From contig JAJNBG010000043.1 in assembly GCA_021155905.1 (NCBI GenBank), positions 1-64,000 of the forward strand: DNA of 64,000 nucleotides, written 5' to 3'. Both the position numbers and the translations under genes were made by a program. This document shows positions 31,898 to 40,589 of this stretch, one piece after another. How positions within the stretch are numbered: position 1 is the first letter of the stretch; each line of letters opens with the position of its first letter. The stretch comes from Bacteroidota bacterium. GTDB lineage: Bacteria; Bacteroidota; Bacteroidia; B-17B0; Aurantibacillaceae. Under the pieces are notes generated by a model. It worked only from the letters and a program-made list of their open reading frames with translations, was not told the origin of the DNA and did no database searches.

Positions 31898-32728
31898 ATG
31901 AAAAAATTCAAGTTATTAGTCCTTGCTATAATTACCGTTGTGGCGTCTTCCCTTATATTTAGTTGTAAAAAAGATAAAGACAGTAAGCCTATTATTTCGA
32001 TATCACCCGGTGCTCTTCACTTGTATGGAAATGTTGGTGATCTGATTACTTTTAAGGTGAGTGTGACTTCAGATGTAGCCTTAAGTAAGGTGGTTATCAA
32101 AGGGCAGCTGGACAACGAAACTCCTACGGTGTTGCTGGATACGGCTATCTTAACAAAATCTACATCTTTTACTTATTTTTATAGAATACCGGCAAGTCTT
32201 GCCGGAAAATCAATCGTCTTTATTTTCAGAGCAGAAAACCAAAACGGAATCGCGAATGAGAATTTTACCAGGTTATATGTGAATGCTCCGCAAGCTGTTG
32301 TTCCGGTTGCATTAACTGAGTCTGCCGGGCACCGGATGTATTCAAATCTTTCGTTAACCAATCAGGATGCTTATAACCTGGAAACCAAAATTGCTGAAAA
32401 TTCAATGACAGCTGATACAGCTTCCAGGGATATTCAGGACATGTCAGCTTCCAGTTCAACCTTATCCTTAAGCTGGAAATCACCTGCCGGCGGTAAATTT
32501 GTAGTGTTCAATAGTTTTGATTACGCGAATGCGACAGATTCTTCTACAATCAGCGCTTATTCTTCCGGAGTAAAATATTCAATTCTGTACAATCTTCAAC
32601 TGAACGATATTATCATTACTAAACTTGGAAGTGTATCCACAAATAAATATGTAGTTATGAGAATTACGGACATAGTGGAGGCAGTCGGTAAGGATGGGGA
32701 TTACTACGAGTTTACCATAAAGAAATAG
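31898..32728 (+). CDS. Lipoprotein of unknown function
   Basis: A 276-residue lipoprotein. Signal MKKFKLLVLAIITVVASSLIFSC, lipobox IFSC followed by KKDKDSKP. Residues 30-125 look like an Ig-like beta sandwich (LHLYGNVGDLITFKVSVTSD, VVIKGQLDN, KSIVFIFRAENQNG); residues 130-276 are a second beta-rich domain ending YYEFTIKK. ATG 31898 is preferred because it places the lipoprotein signal at the N-terminus. No enzymatic motif. Confidence 0.75.
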   Translation: MKKFKLLVLAIITVVASSLIFSCKKDKDSKPIISISPGALHLYGNVGDLITFKVSVTSDVALSKVVIKGQLDNETPTVLLDTAILTKSTSFTYFYRIPASLAGKSIVFIFRAENQNGIANENFTRLYVNAPQAVVPVALTESAGHRMYSNLSLTNQDAYNLETKIAENSMTADTASRDIQDMSASSSTLSLSWKSPAGGKFVVFNSFDYANATDSSTISAYSSGVKYSILYNLQLNDIIITKLGSVSTNKYVVMRITDIVEAVGKDGDYYEFTIKK

Positions 32729-32737
32729 TAGATTACT

Positions 32738-32779
32738 AAAACAAAAAAACTCCGCATAAAGGCGGAGTTTTTTTGTTTT
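32738..32779 (+). terminator. Terminator after the lipoprotein
   Basis: AAACAAAAAAACTCCGC, short loop, GCGGAGTTTTTTTGTTT: very long paired arms and T run. It also yields a T run in the reverse direction. Confidence 0.9.
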
Positions 32780-32841
32780 ATATACTTTACATAAGTGTAA
32801 ATACTTTTTATTTCTATATTATTTTATTAGCTTATAAATAC

Positions 32842-32849
32842 TAAATTTG
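32842..32849 (+). promoter_or_regulatory. Putative -7 promoter box TAAATTTG
   Basis: Exact TAnnTTTG match 19 bases before the start codon of the deoxyhypusine-synthase-like gene. Confidence 0.45.
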
Positions 32850-32868
32850 CCACACAAAAAAACTATTT

Positions 32869-33855
32869 ATGTCAACAGCAGCCAATAAAGGACCGATTTC
32901 TAAATTCATAGAAACACATTATAAACATTTTAATGCTGCCGCTTTAGTGGATGCAGCGAAGGGATATGAAACCCATTTAACCGAAGGTGGTAAAATGATG
33001 GTAACCTTAGCGGGTGCCATGAGTACAGCAGAGTTAGGTAAATCCCTGGCTGAAATGATCCGTCAGGGTAAAATTGACATTATTTCCTGCACAGGTGCAA
33101 ACCTTGAAGAAGATATTATGAACCTGGTGGCCCACAGCCATTACAAGCGTGTTCCTAACTACCGTGACCTTTCTCCACAGGAAGAATGGGATTTGTTAGA
33201 AAATCATTACAACCGCGTAACGGATACCTGTATTCCTGAAGAAGAAGCTTTCCGCCGTTTACAAAAACATATTCATAAAATATGGAAAGATGCCGACACG
33301 GCAGGTGAGCGTTATTTTCCGCACGAATTCATGTACAAAATCCTGAACAGTGGAGAATTAAAACAATACTACGAAATTGACCCTAAAGACAGTTGGATGC
33401 TGGCAGCTGCGGAACGTAATTTACCAATCGTTGTTCCGGGATGGGAAGACAGCACCATGGGAAATATTTTTGCTTCCTACGTAATCAAGGGTGAAATTAA
33501 AGCCAGTACCATGAAAAGCGGTATTGAATACATGGCCTGGTTAGCGGATTGGTATCCAAAAAACAGTGAAGGTAAGGGTGTAGGTTTCTTCCAGATCGGT
33601 GGTGGTATTGCGGGGGATTTTCCTATTTGCGTAGTGCCAATGTTATACCAGGATATGGAAATGCACGATGTTCCTTTCTGGAGTTATTTCTGCCAGATTT
33701 CTGATTCAACCACTTCGTATGGTTCTTACTCCGGGGCAGTTCCAAATGAAAAAATTACCTGGGGTAAATTAGATATTCAGACACCTAAGTTTATTGTAGA
33801 AAGTGATGCAACGATTGTTGCCCCATTGATTTTCTCCTGGGTTTTAGGCTGGTAA
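32869..33855 (+). CDS. Deoxyhypusine synthase-like protein
   Basis: A 328-residue NAD-dependent enzyme of the deoxyhypusine synthase family. In eukaryotes and archaea it transfers the aminobutyl group of spermidine to eIF5A; bacterial members act on polyamines or unknown acceptors. Recognisable: LAGAMSTAELG, the ISCTGANLEEDI NAD loop, QIGGGIAGDFP, DSTTSYGSYSGAVPNEKITWGK. K300 in TWGK aligns with the catalytic lysine of the SWGK motif. Single-gene unit with flanking terminators. No other polyamine genes are in the window. Confidence 0.9.
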   Translation: MSTAANKGPISKFIETHYKHFNAAALVDAAKGYETHLTEGGKMMVTLAGAMSTAELGKSLAEMIRQGKIDIISCTGANLEEDIMNLVAHSHYKRVPNYRDLSPQEEWDLLENHYNRVTDTCIPEEEAFRRLQKHIHKIWKDADTAGERYFPHEFMYKILNSGELKQYYEIDPKDSWMLAAAERNLPIVVPGWEDSTMGNIFASYVIKGEIKASTMKSGIEYMAWLADWYPKNSEGKGVGFFQIGGGIAGDFPICVVPMLYQDMEMHDVPFWSYFCQISDSTTSYGSYSGAVPNEKITWGKLDIQTPKFIVESDATIVAPLIFSWVLGW

Positions 33856-33877
33856 TCATCAATTTAATGAAATAAAG

Positions 33878-33915
33878 AAAATCCCTTCAAATATCATTTG
33901 AAGGGATTTTTTATG
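33878..33915. terminator. Bidirectional terminator between the DHS-like gene and lon
   Basis: A perfect 15-bp stem (AAAATCCCTTCAAAT / ATTTGAAGGGATTTT) with a 3-base loop and T runs on both sides, serving the two convergent genes. Confidence 0.93.
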
Positions 33916-33930
33916 GATAGACCTAATGGT

Positions 33931-36375
33931 TTATTTGAGAAGTGCCAATTGTAACACCTCATTCATTTGCGTAATGTATTTGAAAGTTAAGCCTTTCAGA
34001 TAATCCAGCTTAATATCATCCACGTCTTTTTTATTATCCGCGCATAAAATAATTTCTTTTATGCCGGCACGTTTTGCGGCCAGTATTTTTTCTTTAATGC
34101 CGCCAACCGGTAGCACTTTTCCACGAAGGGTAATTTCCCCGGTCATAGCCAGGTGTTTTTTTACCTTACGCTTGGTTAAAGCAGAAACCAATGAAGTTAG
34201 CATCGCTATACCGGCACTTGGACCATCTTTTGGAGTTGCTCCCTCCGGTACATGAATATGGATATTATAGTTCTCAAACACTTCCGAGTCTATATTAAAC
34301 TCCTCGTTATGCGCCTTGATAAATTCCAGGGCAAGAGTCGCGCTCTCTTTCATTACTTCTCCCAAATTGCCGGTTAAGGTTAATTTGGCGCCTTTTCCTT
34401 TGGATAGACTTGTTTCAATATATAAAATATCGCCGCCTACCTGTGTCCATGCTAATCCGGTAACAACACCCGCCACATCATTTCCCTGGTATTTTGCTTT
34501 TTCGTGGGAAGGCCCTAATATTTTTGCAATTGTTTCTTCATTGATTTTAGGCAGAGTCTGCTTTTTCACAACGTGGACCGCTACGTAACGGGCAATTTTT
34601 GAAATACGTTTTTCCAGGTGACGAACGCCACTTTCGGCCGTGTAATTTTCAATAATGAATTCAAGCTGCTTATCTGTTAATTTCAGCTGCGTTTTTTTTA
34701 AGCCGTTTTCTTCAATTTGTTTTGACAATAAATGCTGTTTGGCGATTTCAATTTTTTCCTCAACCGTATAGCCACTTACATCAATAATTTCCATACGGTC
34801 ACGTAATGCAGGCTGTATGGTTGCCAAGTTGTTGCAGGTAGCAATGAATAAAATTTTGCTTAGATCGTAATCATTTTCCAGGAAATTATCGTAGAAAGTT
34901 GAATTTTGTTCCGGGTCCAACACTTCTAATAGCGCTGAGGAAGGATCACCATGGTAATCATTTCCTACCTTATCAATTTCATCTAAAATGAAAACCGGGT
35001 TGGAAGATTGTACTTTTTTTAAGTTCTGTAAAATACGGCCAGGCATTGCGCCGATATAGGTTTTACGATGTCCGCGAATTTCGCTTTCATCTTTTAATCC
35101 TCCTAAGGCCATCCGTACATATTTTCTGTTCAACGCCTTCGCAATACTTTTTCCTAAAGATGTTTTACCAACACCCGGAGGGCCATATAAACACAGAATA
35201 GGAGCTTTTAAGTCGCCTTTTAATTTTAATACTGCTAAATGTTCCAGGATCCGTTCTTTAACCTTTTCCAAACCAAAATGATCATGGTTTAAAGTCATTT
35301 CAGCATGTTTCAGATCAAAGTTGTCAACCGTATATTCGCCCCATGGTAAATCCAAAAGCAATTCCAGGTAATTTGTTTGAACACCAAACTCCGGGGAATT
35401 AGGGTTCATCCTGGATAGCTTATGCATTTGCTTTTCGAAAATTTCGCCTATTTCTTTGCTCCATTTTTTTGTTTGCGCACGGGCTCTCAGCTCTTCAAAT
35501 TCCTGTTCATTTCCCTTCTCTCCAAGTTCCTCCTGTATGGTTTTAATTTGTTGATGTAAAAAATAATCGCGTTGTTGTTTATCAAGGTCAACTTTTACTT
35601 TGTCCTGGATCTGGTTTTTTAATTCCAGCATATGGAGGTCTTTGCTTAAATGTGCCAATACCATTGTAGCACGGTCCTTTAAGCTTGGTACTTCCAGCAT
35701 TCTTTGTTTTTCCGCAGAGCTGGCATTCATATTTGATGAAATAAAATTCACCATGAAGTTTTGGCTTTCAATATTATTTAAAGCAAAACCGGCTTCTGTA
35801 GGAATATGTTGTGATTTTTGAATAATCAGTAAAGCAGTATCTTTCAAAGTTGAAACGATAGCCTGAAATTCTTCATCGTTTTTATCAGGTCGTGTCTCTT
35901 CAAAACGTTCTGTTTTAGCTCTGTAATAAGGCTCGGATTGAGTAAATTCCTTAATCCGGAAACGTTTTTTTCCCTGGATGATAACGGTTGTATTACCATC
36001 AGGCATTCGCAGCATTTTTATAATTTGAGCAACGGTTCCCACAACATTCAAGTCTTCCTGTTGAGGATCCTCCACAGAGTCATTTTTTTGAGTTACCACT
36101 CCGATGGTTCTGTCGCCCTTATAGGCTTCCTTAATCAGGCTGATGGATTTGTCGCGGCCTACTGTAATTGGAATGACAACACCAGGAAACAAGACTGTAT
36201 TACGTAACGGTAAAATTGACAGTATATCCGGTATTTTTTCGGCATGCATATTATCTTCATCCTCTGCTGTAAGTAAAGGAATAAAATCGCTATCCTCATC
36301 AATCATTGGATCAAAGGGCATTTTATCGGAGTCTTTTAAAAATATCATAGGATCATGTAAATTATAGTGATGCAA
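33931..36375 (-). CDS. lon: ATP-dependent Lon protease
   Basis: An 814-residue cytoplasmic AAA+ serine protease that degrades damaged and regulatory proteins. N-terminal LON domain (ILPLRNTVLFPGVVIPI), Walker A GPPGVGKTSLGK, Walker B VFILDEIDK, and the C-terminal protease with Ser-Lys dyad S720 (PKDGPSAG) and K763 (GGIKEK). An N-terminal extension of about 50 acidic residues is common in Bacteroidota. The first ATG is used; ATG codons 10 and 19 are also possible. It is divergent from the cobalamin riboswitch. Confidence 0.96.
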   Translation of the reverse strand: MHHYNLHDPMIFLKDSDKMPFDPMIDEDSDFIPLLTAEDEDNMHAEKIPDILSILPLRNTVLFPGVVIPITVGRDKSISLIKEAYKGDRTIGVVTQKNDSVEDPQQEDLNVVGTVAQIIKMLRMPDGNTTVIIQGKKRFRIKEFTQSEPYYRAKTERFEETRPDKNDEEFQAIVSTLKDTALLIIQKSQHIPTEAGFALNNIESQNFMVNFISSNMNASSAEKQRMLEVPSLKDRATMVLAHLSKDLHMLELKNQIQDKVKVDLDKQQRDYFLHQQIKTIQEELGEKGNEQEFEELRARAQTKKWSKEIGEIFEKQMHKLSRMNPNSPEFGVQTNYLELLLDLPWGEYTVDNFDLKHAEMTLNHDHFGLEKVKERILEHLAVLKLKGDLKAPILCLYGPPGVGKTSLGKSIAKALNRKYVRMALGGLKDESEIRGHRKTYIGAMPGRILQNLKKVQSSNPVFILDEIDKVGNDYHGDPSSALLEVLDPEQNSTFYDNFLENDYDLSKILFIATCNNLATIQPALRDRMEIIDVSGYTVEEKIEIAKQHLLSKQIEENGLKKTQLKLTDKQLEFIIENYTAESGVRHLEKRISKIARYVAVHVVKKQTLPKINEETIAKILGPSHEKAKYQGNDVAGVVTGLAWTQVGGDILYIETSLSKGKGAKLTLTGNLGEVMKESATLALEFIKAHNEEFNIDSEVFENYNIHIHVPEGATPKDGPSAGIAMLTSLVSALTKRKVKKHLAMTGEITLRGKVLPVGGIKEKILAAKRAGIKEIILCADNKKDVDDIKLDYLKGLTFKYITQMNEVLQLALLK

Positions 36376-36452
36376 TATACACGATTATTATGCCATTGTT
36401 ATTTAAGACTTTGTGTCATAACTTATAAATATTACAGATTAATAGAAATTTG

Positions 36453-36460
36453 TATCTTTG
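36453..36460 (+). promoter_or_regulatory. Putative -7 promoter box TATCTTTG upstream of the riboswitch
   Basis: Exact TAnnTTTG match immediately before the first conserved bases of the cobalamin riboswitch, so transcription would begin at the aptamer's 5' edge. Confidence 0.55.
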
Positions 36461-36462
36461 CC

Positions 36463-36596
36463 TCTGTTGGAAAGGGAAATCGGTGTAAATCCGGTACTGT
36501 ACCCGCAGCTGTAAGTTCAAAAAAATAATGCAACAAGCCACTGTTATTTTACGGGAAGGCGCATGACAGAACAAGTCAGAAGACCTGCCAATAAAC
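36463..36596 (+). promoter_or_regulatory. Cobalamin (B12) riboswitch
   Basis: Conserved aptamer blocks appear in order: GGAAAGGGAAATCGGTG, AAATCCGGTACTGTACCCGC (36487-36506), GCTGTAAG, GCCACTG (36537-36543), ACGGGAAGGC, and the B12 box region AGTCAGAAGACCTGCC (36574-36589). A hairpin follows (TTTAGGTTT / AAACCTCTAAA, about 36602-36629), close to the start codon at 36647; it may serve as the expression platform. It controls the single T9SS-sorted surface protein gene downstream. Ligand assignment rests on the conserved family motifs. Confidence 0.92.
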
Positions 36597-36646
36597 CAAT
36601 GTTTAGGTTTCGGGAAGAAAACCTCTAAAGACATTGTATCCGTATA

Positions 36647-37621
36647 ATGAAACTAATTTATTTATTCAGTAGTTTACTGTTTTTTGTGTACAGTTTAAAG
36701 GCACAGTTTGCGCCTCCTGCCGGTCAGATTGGAACGACGGCCATATTCAAAGACAGTTCCGTATTTGTGTCATGGGCCAATGGTTGTAGCGTTTCACGAG
36801 GCCTTCAGGATATTTCAATACCGGCAAGTGGCTATGCTGATGTCGGCGACAGTTCATTTGCTATTGGAATGGCAGATTTTAACGGAGTTGTAAGCTTAGG
36901 CGATGGAGGCTCAGCGATTTTAAAATTTGCGTCACCAATTATAGATGGCCCTGGGCCGGATCTTGGTGTGTTTGAAAACAGTTTTGATAACACATTTCTT
37001 GAACTTGCTTTTGTAGAAGTGAGTAGTAATGGTATGGATTTTTTCAGGTTTCCTGCGACCAGCCTCACAGATACATCAACTCAGGCGTGGAGTTTTGGAC
37101 CTACGGACGCCACTAAAATAGATAACCTGGCAGGTAAATACAAAGGCGGGTTCGGGACACCTTTTGACCTTGCAGATATTCCTGACCATGTGTTGCTTGA
37201 TAAACAGTCCATTACTCATGTGAAAGTAATTGATGTTGTTGGATGTATCCAGGATCAGTATTGCACAAGGGATGCTTACCAGCATAAAATAAATGACCCC
37301 TGGCCAACAGCGTTTGGGAGCGGAGGATTTGACCTGGATGCCGTTGGGGTAATTCATCAGCAGGCAGTTGGTGTGAAAGAATTTGAAAAATCATTAGTAC
37401 ACGTTTATCCGAATCCTGTTACAAATGAAATGTTCGTTCACAGCAGTTACGGTGTACATTATGATTTTTACATTAGTAGCGTTATAGGGGAAGTGGTTTA
37501 CGTTTCAGATAAACAGTCAAGTCTCTCGACTATTCCGGTTTCTGGTTTATCACCTGGTATTTATTTGTTGAACGTATCTATTGGGAATAGAAGCCAACAG
37601 ATCAAGTTCGTTAAGCTATAA
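36647..37621 (+). CDS. Riboswitch-controlled T9SS-sorted surface protein
   Basis: A 324-residue protein with signal peptide (LFSSLLFFVYSLKAQ). Residues 20-245 form a beta-rich domain (SVFVSWANGCSVSRG, DGGSAILKFASPI, FENSFDNTFLELAFVEVSSN, FDLADIPDHV, GGFDLDAVGVIH). Residues 252-324 are a T9SS type A sorting domain (VYPNPVTNEMFVH, LSPGIYLLNVSI, IKFVKL). Because a B12 riboswitch precedes it directly, it is expected to be made when cobalamin is scarce and may capture cobalamins at the cell surface ahead of a BtuB-type transporter. No BtuB gene is in the window; binding is inferred. Confidence 0.85.
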   Translation: MKLIYLFSSLLFFVYSLKAQFAPPAGQIGTTAIFKDSSVFVSWANGCSVSRGLQDISIPASGYADVGDSSFAIGMADFNGVVSLGDGGSAILKFASPIIDGPGPDLGVFENSFDNTFLELAFVEVSSNGMDFFRFPATSLTDTSTQAWSFGPTDATKIDNLAGKYKGGFGTPFDLADIPDHVLLDKQSITHVKVIDVVGCIQDQYCTRDAYQHKINDPWPTAFGSGGFDLDAVGVIHQQAVGVKEFEKSLVHVYPNPVTNEMFVHSSYGVHYDFYISSVIGEVVYVSDKQSSLSTIPVSGLSPGIYLLNVSIGNRSQQIKFVKL

Positions 37622-37628
37622 AACTAAT

Positions 37629-38108
37629 TTAGTTGAACCAGGATTTAAAGGTATCGTAGAAATATAAAAATGAGAAATACAGAGTGAAGCACCAGAACAC
37701 AGACGCAACACTTAAATAAAGAATTACTTTCCCTTTATGTTTATAAAAACGTTCTGCTAAAAATGCCCCAATAGGTATTGATAAAAGAATAGGGGTCAGC
37801 AGTGCAATTCCAGTTAATCCAAAACGGTTTTTAACACGAATAACACGCCTGTTGAATTTAGTAAATATTTTTTTTGGATGTTTGGGCGTGAACATACCTG
37901 CTCTAACACGCTCCCACCATTTTAGTAATCCTGCGAAGACGTAGGTAAAAACCACTGTTCCCAAAATCGCTCCAAAACAACTGCTTAATAAAGCCATGAA
38001 ATAGTTGGATTTATAAATGGCAATAACCGTAGGTATTCCGATTTTTGAAAGGGAAATGGTACAGGCCAGTGCGGCAGATATGAATTTCCAGATATCAGTA
38101 CTATCCAT
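37629..38108 (-). CDS. Small polytopic membrane protein (COG2426-like)
   Basis: A 159-residue protein with three or four membrane helices (IGIPTVIAIY, LLSSCFGAILGTVVFTYVFAG, LTGIALLTPILLSIPIGAFLAE, VILYLSVASVFWCFTLYFSF) and a basic cytoplasmic loop (FTPKHPKKIFTKFNRR). The GLTGIALLTPILLSIPIG segment resembles the small multidrug-export/DedA-like group. The substrate is unknown. It precedes nothing on its strand downstream and probably follows upp in one unit. Confidence 0.65.
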   Translation of the reverse strand: MDSTDIWKFISAALACTISLSKIGIPTVIAIYKSNYFMALLSSCFGAILGTVVFTYVFAGLLKWWERVRAGMFTPKHPKKIFTKFNRRVIRVKNRFGLTGIALLTPILLSIPIGAFLAERFYKHKGKVILYLSVASVFWCFTLYFSFLYFYDTFKSWFN

Positions 38109-38137
38109 GGTTCTGAGTTAGCAAACAGATTAAAATT

Positions 38138-38788
38138 TTATATTTTTTCACCAAAGGCCAGGTCTCCTGCATCACCTAATCCGGGAACGATATAAGAATG
38201 CGCTGTTAATTCTTCGTCAATGGCACCGCACCAAATGGTAAAATCTTTAGTAGGCAAATTAGCCCTTACAAAATCAACTCCTTCTTTACTGCTGATTGCT
38301 GAAATGATATGAACATGTTTTGGGGTACCTTTTGCGAGAATAGCTTTGTATGCCAGAACAATAGAACCACCGGTTGCAATCATTGGATCACATAAAATCA
38401 GAGTTTTTCCATCCAGGTTCGGACTGGAAACATACTCCACATGAATATCAAATGAATTGTCTTTGTGATGTCTTCTGTAAGCAGAAATAAATGCGTTTTC
38501 AGCGCTGTCAAAGTAATTAAGAACTCCTATATGCATTGGCAAACCAGCACGCAATATGGTTGCTATTACCGGCTGTTCAGCCAAATGACTGGTTTCAGCT
38601 ATTCCCAGAGGCGTGGTTGTTTCTTTCTTCACATATTCCATCGTTTTGGAAATCTCATAACTCATAATTTCTCCAATGCGCTCTAAATTTCTGCGAAAAC
38701 GCATGCTGTCTTTTTGAATAGTAATGTCACGCAATTCAGCAATGTATTGATTGAAAATAGAATTTTGTTCGGATAAAATATGAATCAT
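38138..38788 (-). CDS. upp: Uracil phosphoribosyltransferase
   Basis: A 216-residue pyrimidine salvage enzyme making UMP from uracil and PRPP. PRPP-binding loop CDPMIATGGSIVLAYKAI, earlier ILRAGLPMHIGVLN, and the C-terminal uracil-binding YIVPGLGDAGDLAFG. Cytoplasmic, normal length. Confidence 0.95.
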   Translation of the reverse strand: MIHILSEQNSIFNQYIAELRDITIQKDSMRFRRNLERIGEIMSYEISKTMEYVKKETTTPLGIAETSHLAEQPVIATILRAGLPMHIGVLNYFDSAENAFISAYRRHHKDNSFDIHVEYVSSPNLDGKTLILCDPMIATGGSIVLAYKAILAKGTPKHVHIISAISSKEGVDFVRANLPTKDFTIWCGAIDEELTAHSYIVPGLGDAGDLAFGEKI

Positions 38789-38872
38789 AATGGTGTGTTA
38801 GAAATTTTTTTAAAAATAAGCTTTATTTATAGATATCTAATTTATAATTAATAACCGTGAAAAAATATTTTT

Positions 38873-39769
38873 TTAGACGAGAGGCTTTTTTTTAAGACTG
38901 GCCAGATAAACCCCTGTTATAATCAGCGATCCGGAAATTACTTTAATCACCGTTAATTCATCTTTACCTAATAATACTGCAATAATAGTTGCTAAAAAAG
39001 GTTGTAAATATATATACATACTTACAACTGATGAGCTTAGTGCTTTCAACGCATAGGTATTTAAAAGGTACGCCAAAAACGTCGTTGCTATTACAACAAA
39101 TGACATGGCAAAAATGGTTTGGCCAGATAAATGATCCCATTTTACTTCGAGTAAATCAAGCGTTCCAACCGGGCAAACATAAATAAATCCGAACAGAAAT
39201 ATCCATTTCATCACAGTCACGGTTTGATATTTTTGCATATAAGGTTTTGCCATCACCACAAAAACGGCCCATGAGAGGGAATTTAACAAGGTCATCAAAT
39301 CTCCTACCATTGTTTCACTGCCAATCGCAAACGAACCATGCGCTTTGAATAACAATAAAGTGAGTGCCCCGATAATTCCAAAACTGAGTCCGGTTAATTT
39401 TAAGACTGTCAGTTTTTCTTTAAAAACAATAATGGTAAACAGGATAACAGCGATTGGATTGCTCACCATAATGATGGCTGAATTAATTGGTTTTGTCAGG
39501 CTTAAACCCCAGATAAAAAATATCTGGTTAACCGCTACACCAAACACTGCCAGGATCATTAGTTTTTTAAGATCTCCCTTTTCCAACTTTTCCGGTTTTG
39601 AAAAAAAAGAAACGAGCCAGAATAATAGGCAGGCTCCTGTAATGCGCATCATTACCAACCCAAGAGGTTTTATGTGATCAGGCATTAGATCTTTTGCGAT
39701 GGAATAGTTCAATGCATAAATGACCTGGGCCAGAAATAATGAAATATGCGCCTTAAGGGAAGATGTCAT
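38873..39769 (-). CDS. EamA family (DMT superfamily) transporter
   Basis: A roughly 298-residue inner-membrane protein with ten predicted helices in two EamA repeats (first repeat ISLFLAQVIYALNYSIAKDL, second LMTLLNSLSWAVFVVMAKPY). Members export amino acids or metabolites. The start at 39769 (MTSSLKAH) is preferred: the further ATG at 39781 would overlap the divergent BtuF-like gene. Confidence 0.88.
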   Translation of the reverse strand: MTSSLKAHISLFLAQVIYALNYSIAKDLMPDHIKPLGLVMMRITGACLLFWLVSFFSKPEKLEKGDLKKLMILAVFGVAVNQIFFIWGLSLTKPINSAIIMVSNPIAVILFTIIVFKEKLTVLKLTGLSFGIIGALTLLLFKAHGSFAIGSETMVGDLMTLLNSLSWAVFVVMAKPYMQKYQTVTVMKWIFLFGFIYVCPVGTLDLLEVKWDHLSGQTIFAMSFVVIATTFLAYLLNTYALKALSSSVVSMYIYLQPFLATIIAVLLGKDELTVIKVISGSLIITGVYLASLKKKPLV

Positions 39770-39783
39770 TTTACGTAGCAAAT

Positions 39784-40578
39784 ATGCAGTATTATTCTGA
39801 AATTAGCGACATGCTTTTCACAGATCAGTTAAATAGTGCAATCGAATTGGATGAGTATCCAACGCGAATTGTATCTTTAGTTCCATCGCAGTCAGAATTG
39901 TTATGGGATCTGGGACTGAGAGAGGAATTGGTAGGTATTACAAAATTCTGTATTCATCCTAAAGAACTTTTCAATACGGTAAAAAGAGTAGGAGGGACCA
40001 AAACACTTCACCTGGATGTGATCAGGGACCTGAAACCTGATCTCATCATCGGGAATAAGGAGGAAAATGAGTTTTCACAGATCACAGAATTGCAAAAAGA
40101 ATTTAAGGTATGGATGAGCGATATTTATAACCTTAATGATTCACTGGAGATGATTCGGTCGATTGGTAAAGTTGTTAATCGTGAAAGCAAAGCAAACCAT
40201 ATAGCACTTGATATTGAACAATCTTTTCTGGGATTAAAACAGGTTCGCAAAAAAGCTTTGTATTTAATCTGGAAACCATATATGGCTGCAGGGCGTTCAA
40301 CATTTATCGGCGATATGCTGCATCGAATTGGGCTGGAAAATGTACTTGACGATCCTAATGGGCGTTATCCGGATTTAAGCATGGATGAAATCAAAAATTT
40401 GAACCCTGAAATCTTATTGTTATCCTCGGAGCCATTTCCTTTTAAGGAACAGCATATGGAAGAATTAAGAGGTCAATTACCTTATACCAAAATTTTGTTG
40501 GTGGATGGCGAATTGTTCAGTTGGTATGGAAGTCGTTTGAAGAAAAGCGCGGACTATTTCAATACACTTAATTTTTAA
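39784..40578 (+). CDS. BtuF-like helical-backbone metal/cobalamin-binding protein without signal peptide
   Basis: A 264-residue protein of the periplasmic-binding (TroA/BtuF) fold: YPTRIVSLVPSQSELLWDLG, ELVGITKFCIHP, VGGTKTLHLDVIRDLKPDLIIGN, then a long backbone helix and YLIWKPYMAAGRSTFIGDML. Relatives bind vitamin B12 or iron-siderophores for ABC importers. The start region (MQYYSEISDML) has no signal peptide or lipobox, so this copy appears cytoplasmic. ATG 39784 avoids overlap with the divergent EamA gene; ATG 39763 is an alternative. ABC permease and ATPase genes are absent nearby. It lies 2 kb from the B12 riboswitch. Confidence 0.8.
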   Translation: MQYYSEISDMLFTDQLNSAIELDEYPTRIVSLVPSQSELLWDLGLREELVGITKFCIHPKELFNTVKRVGGTKTLHLDVIRDLKPDLIIGNKEENEFSQITELQKEFKVWMSDIYNLNDSLEMIRSIGKVVNRESKANHIALDIEQSFLGLKQVRKKALYLIWKPYMAAGRSTFIGDMLHRIGLENVLDDPNGRYPDLSMDEIKNLNPEILLLSSEPFPFKEQHMEELRGQLPYTKILLVDGELFSWYGSRLKKSADYFNTLNF

Positions 40579-40589
40579 AATAGAGAAGC

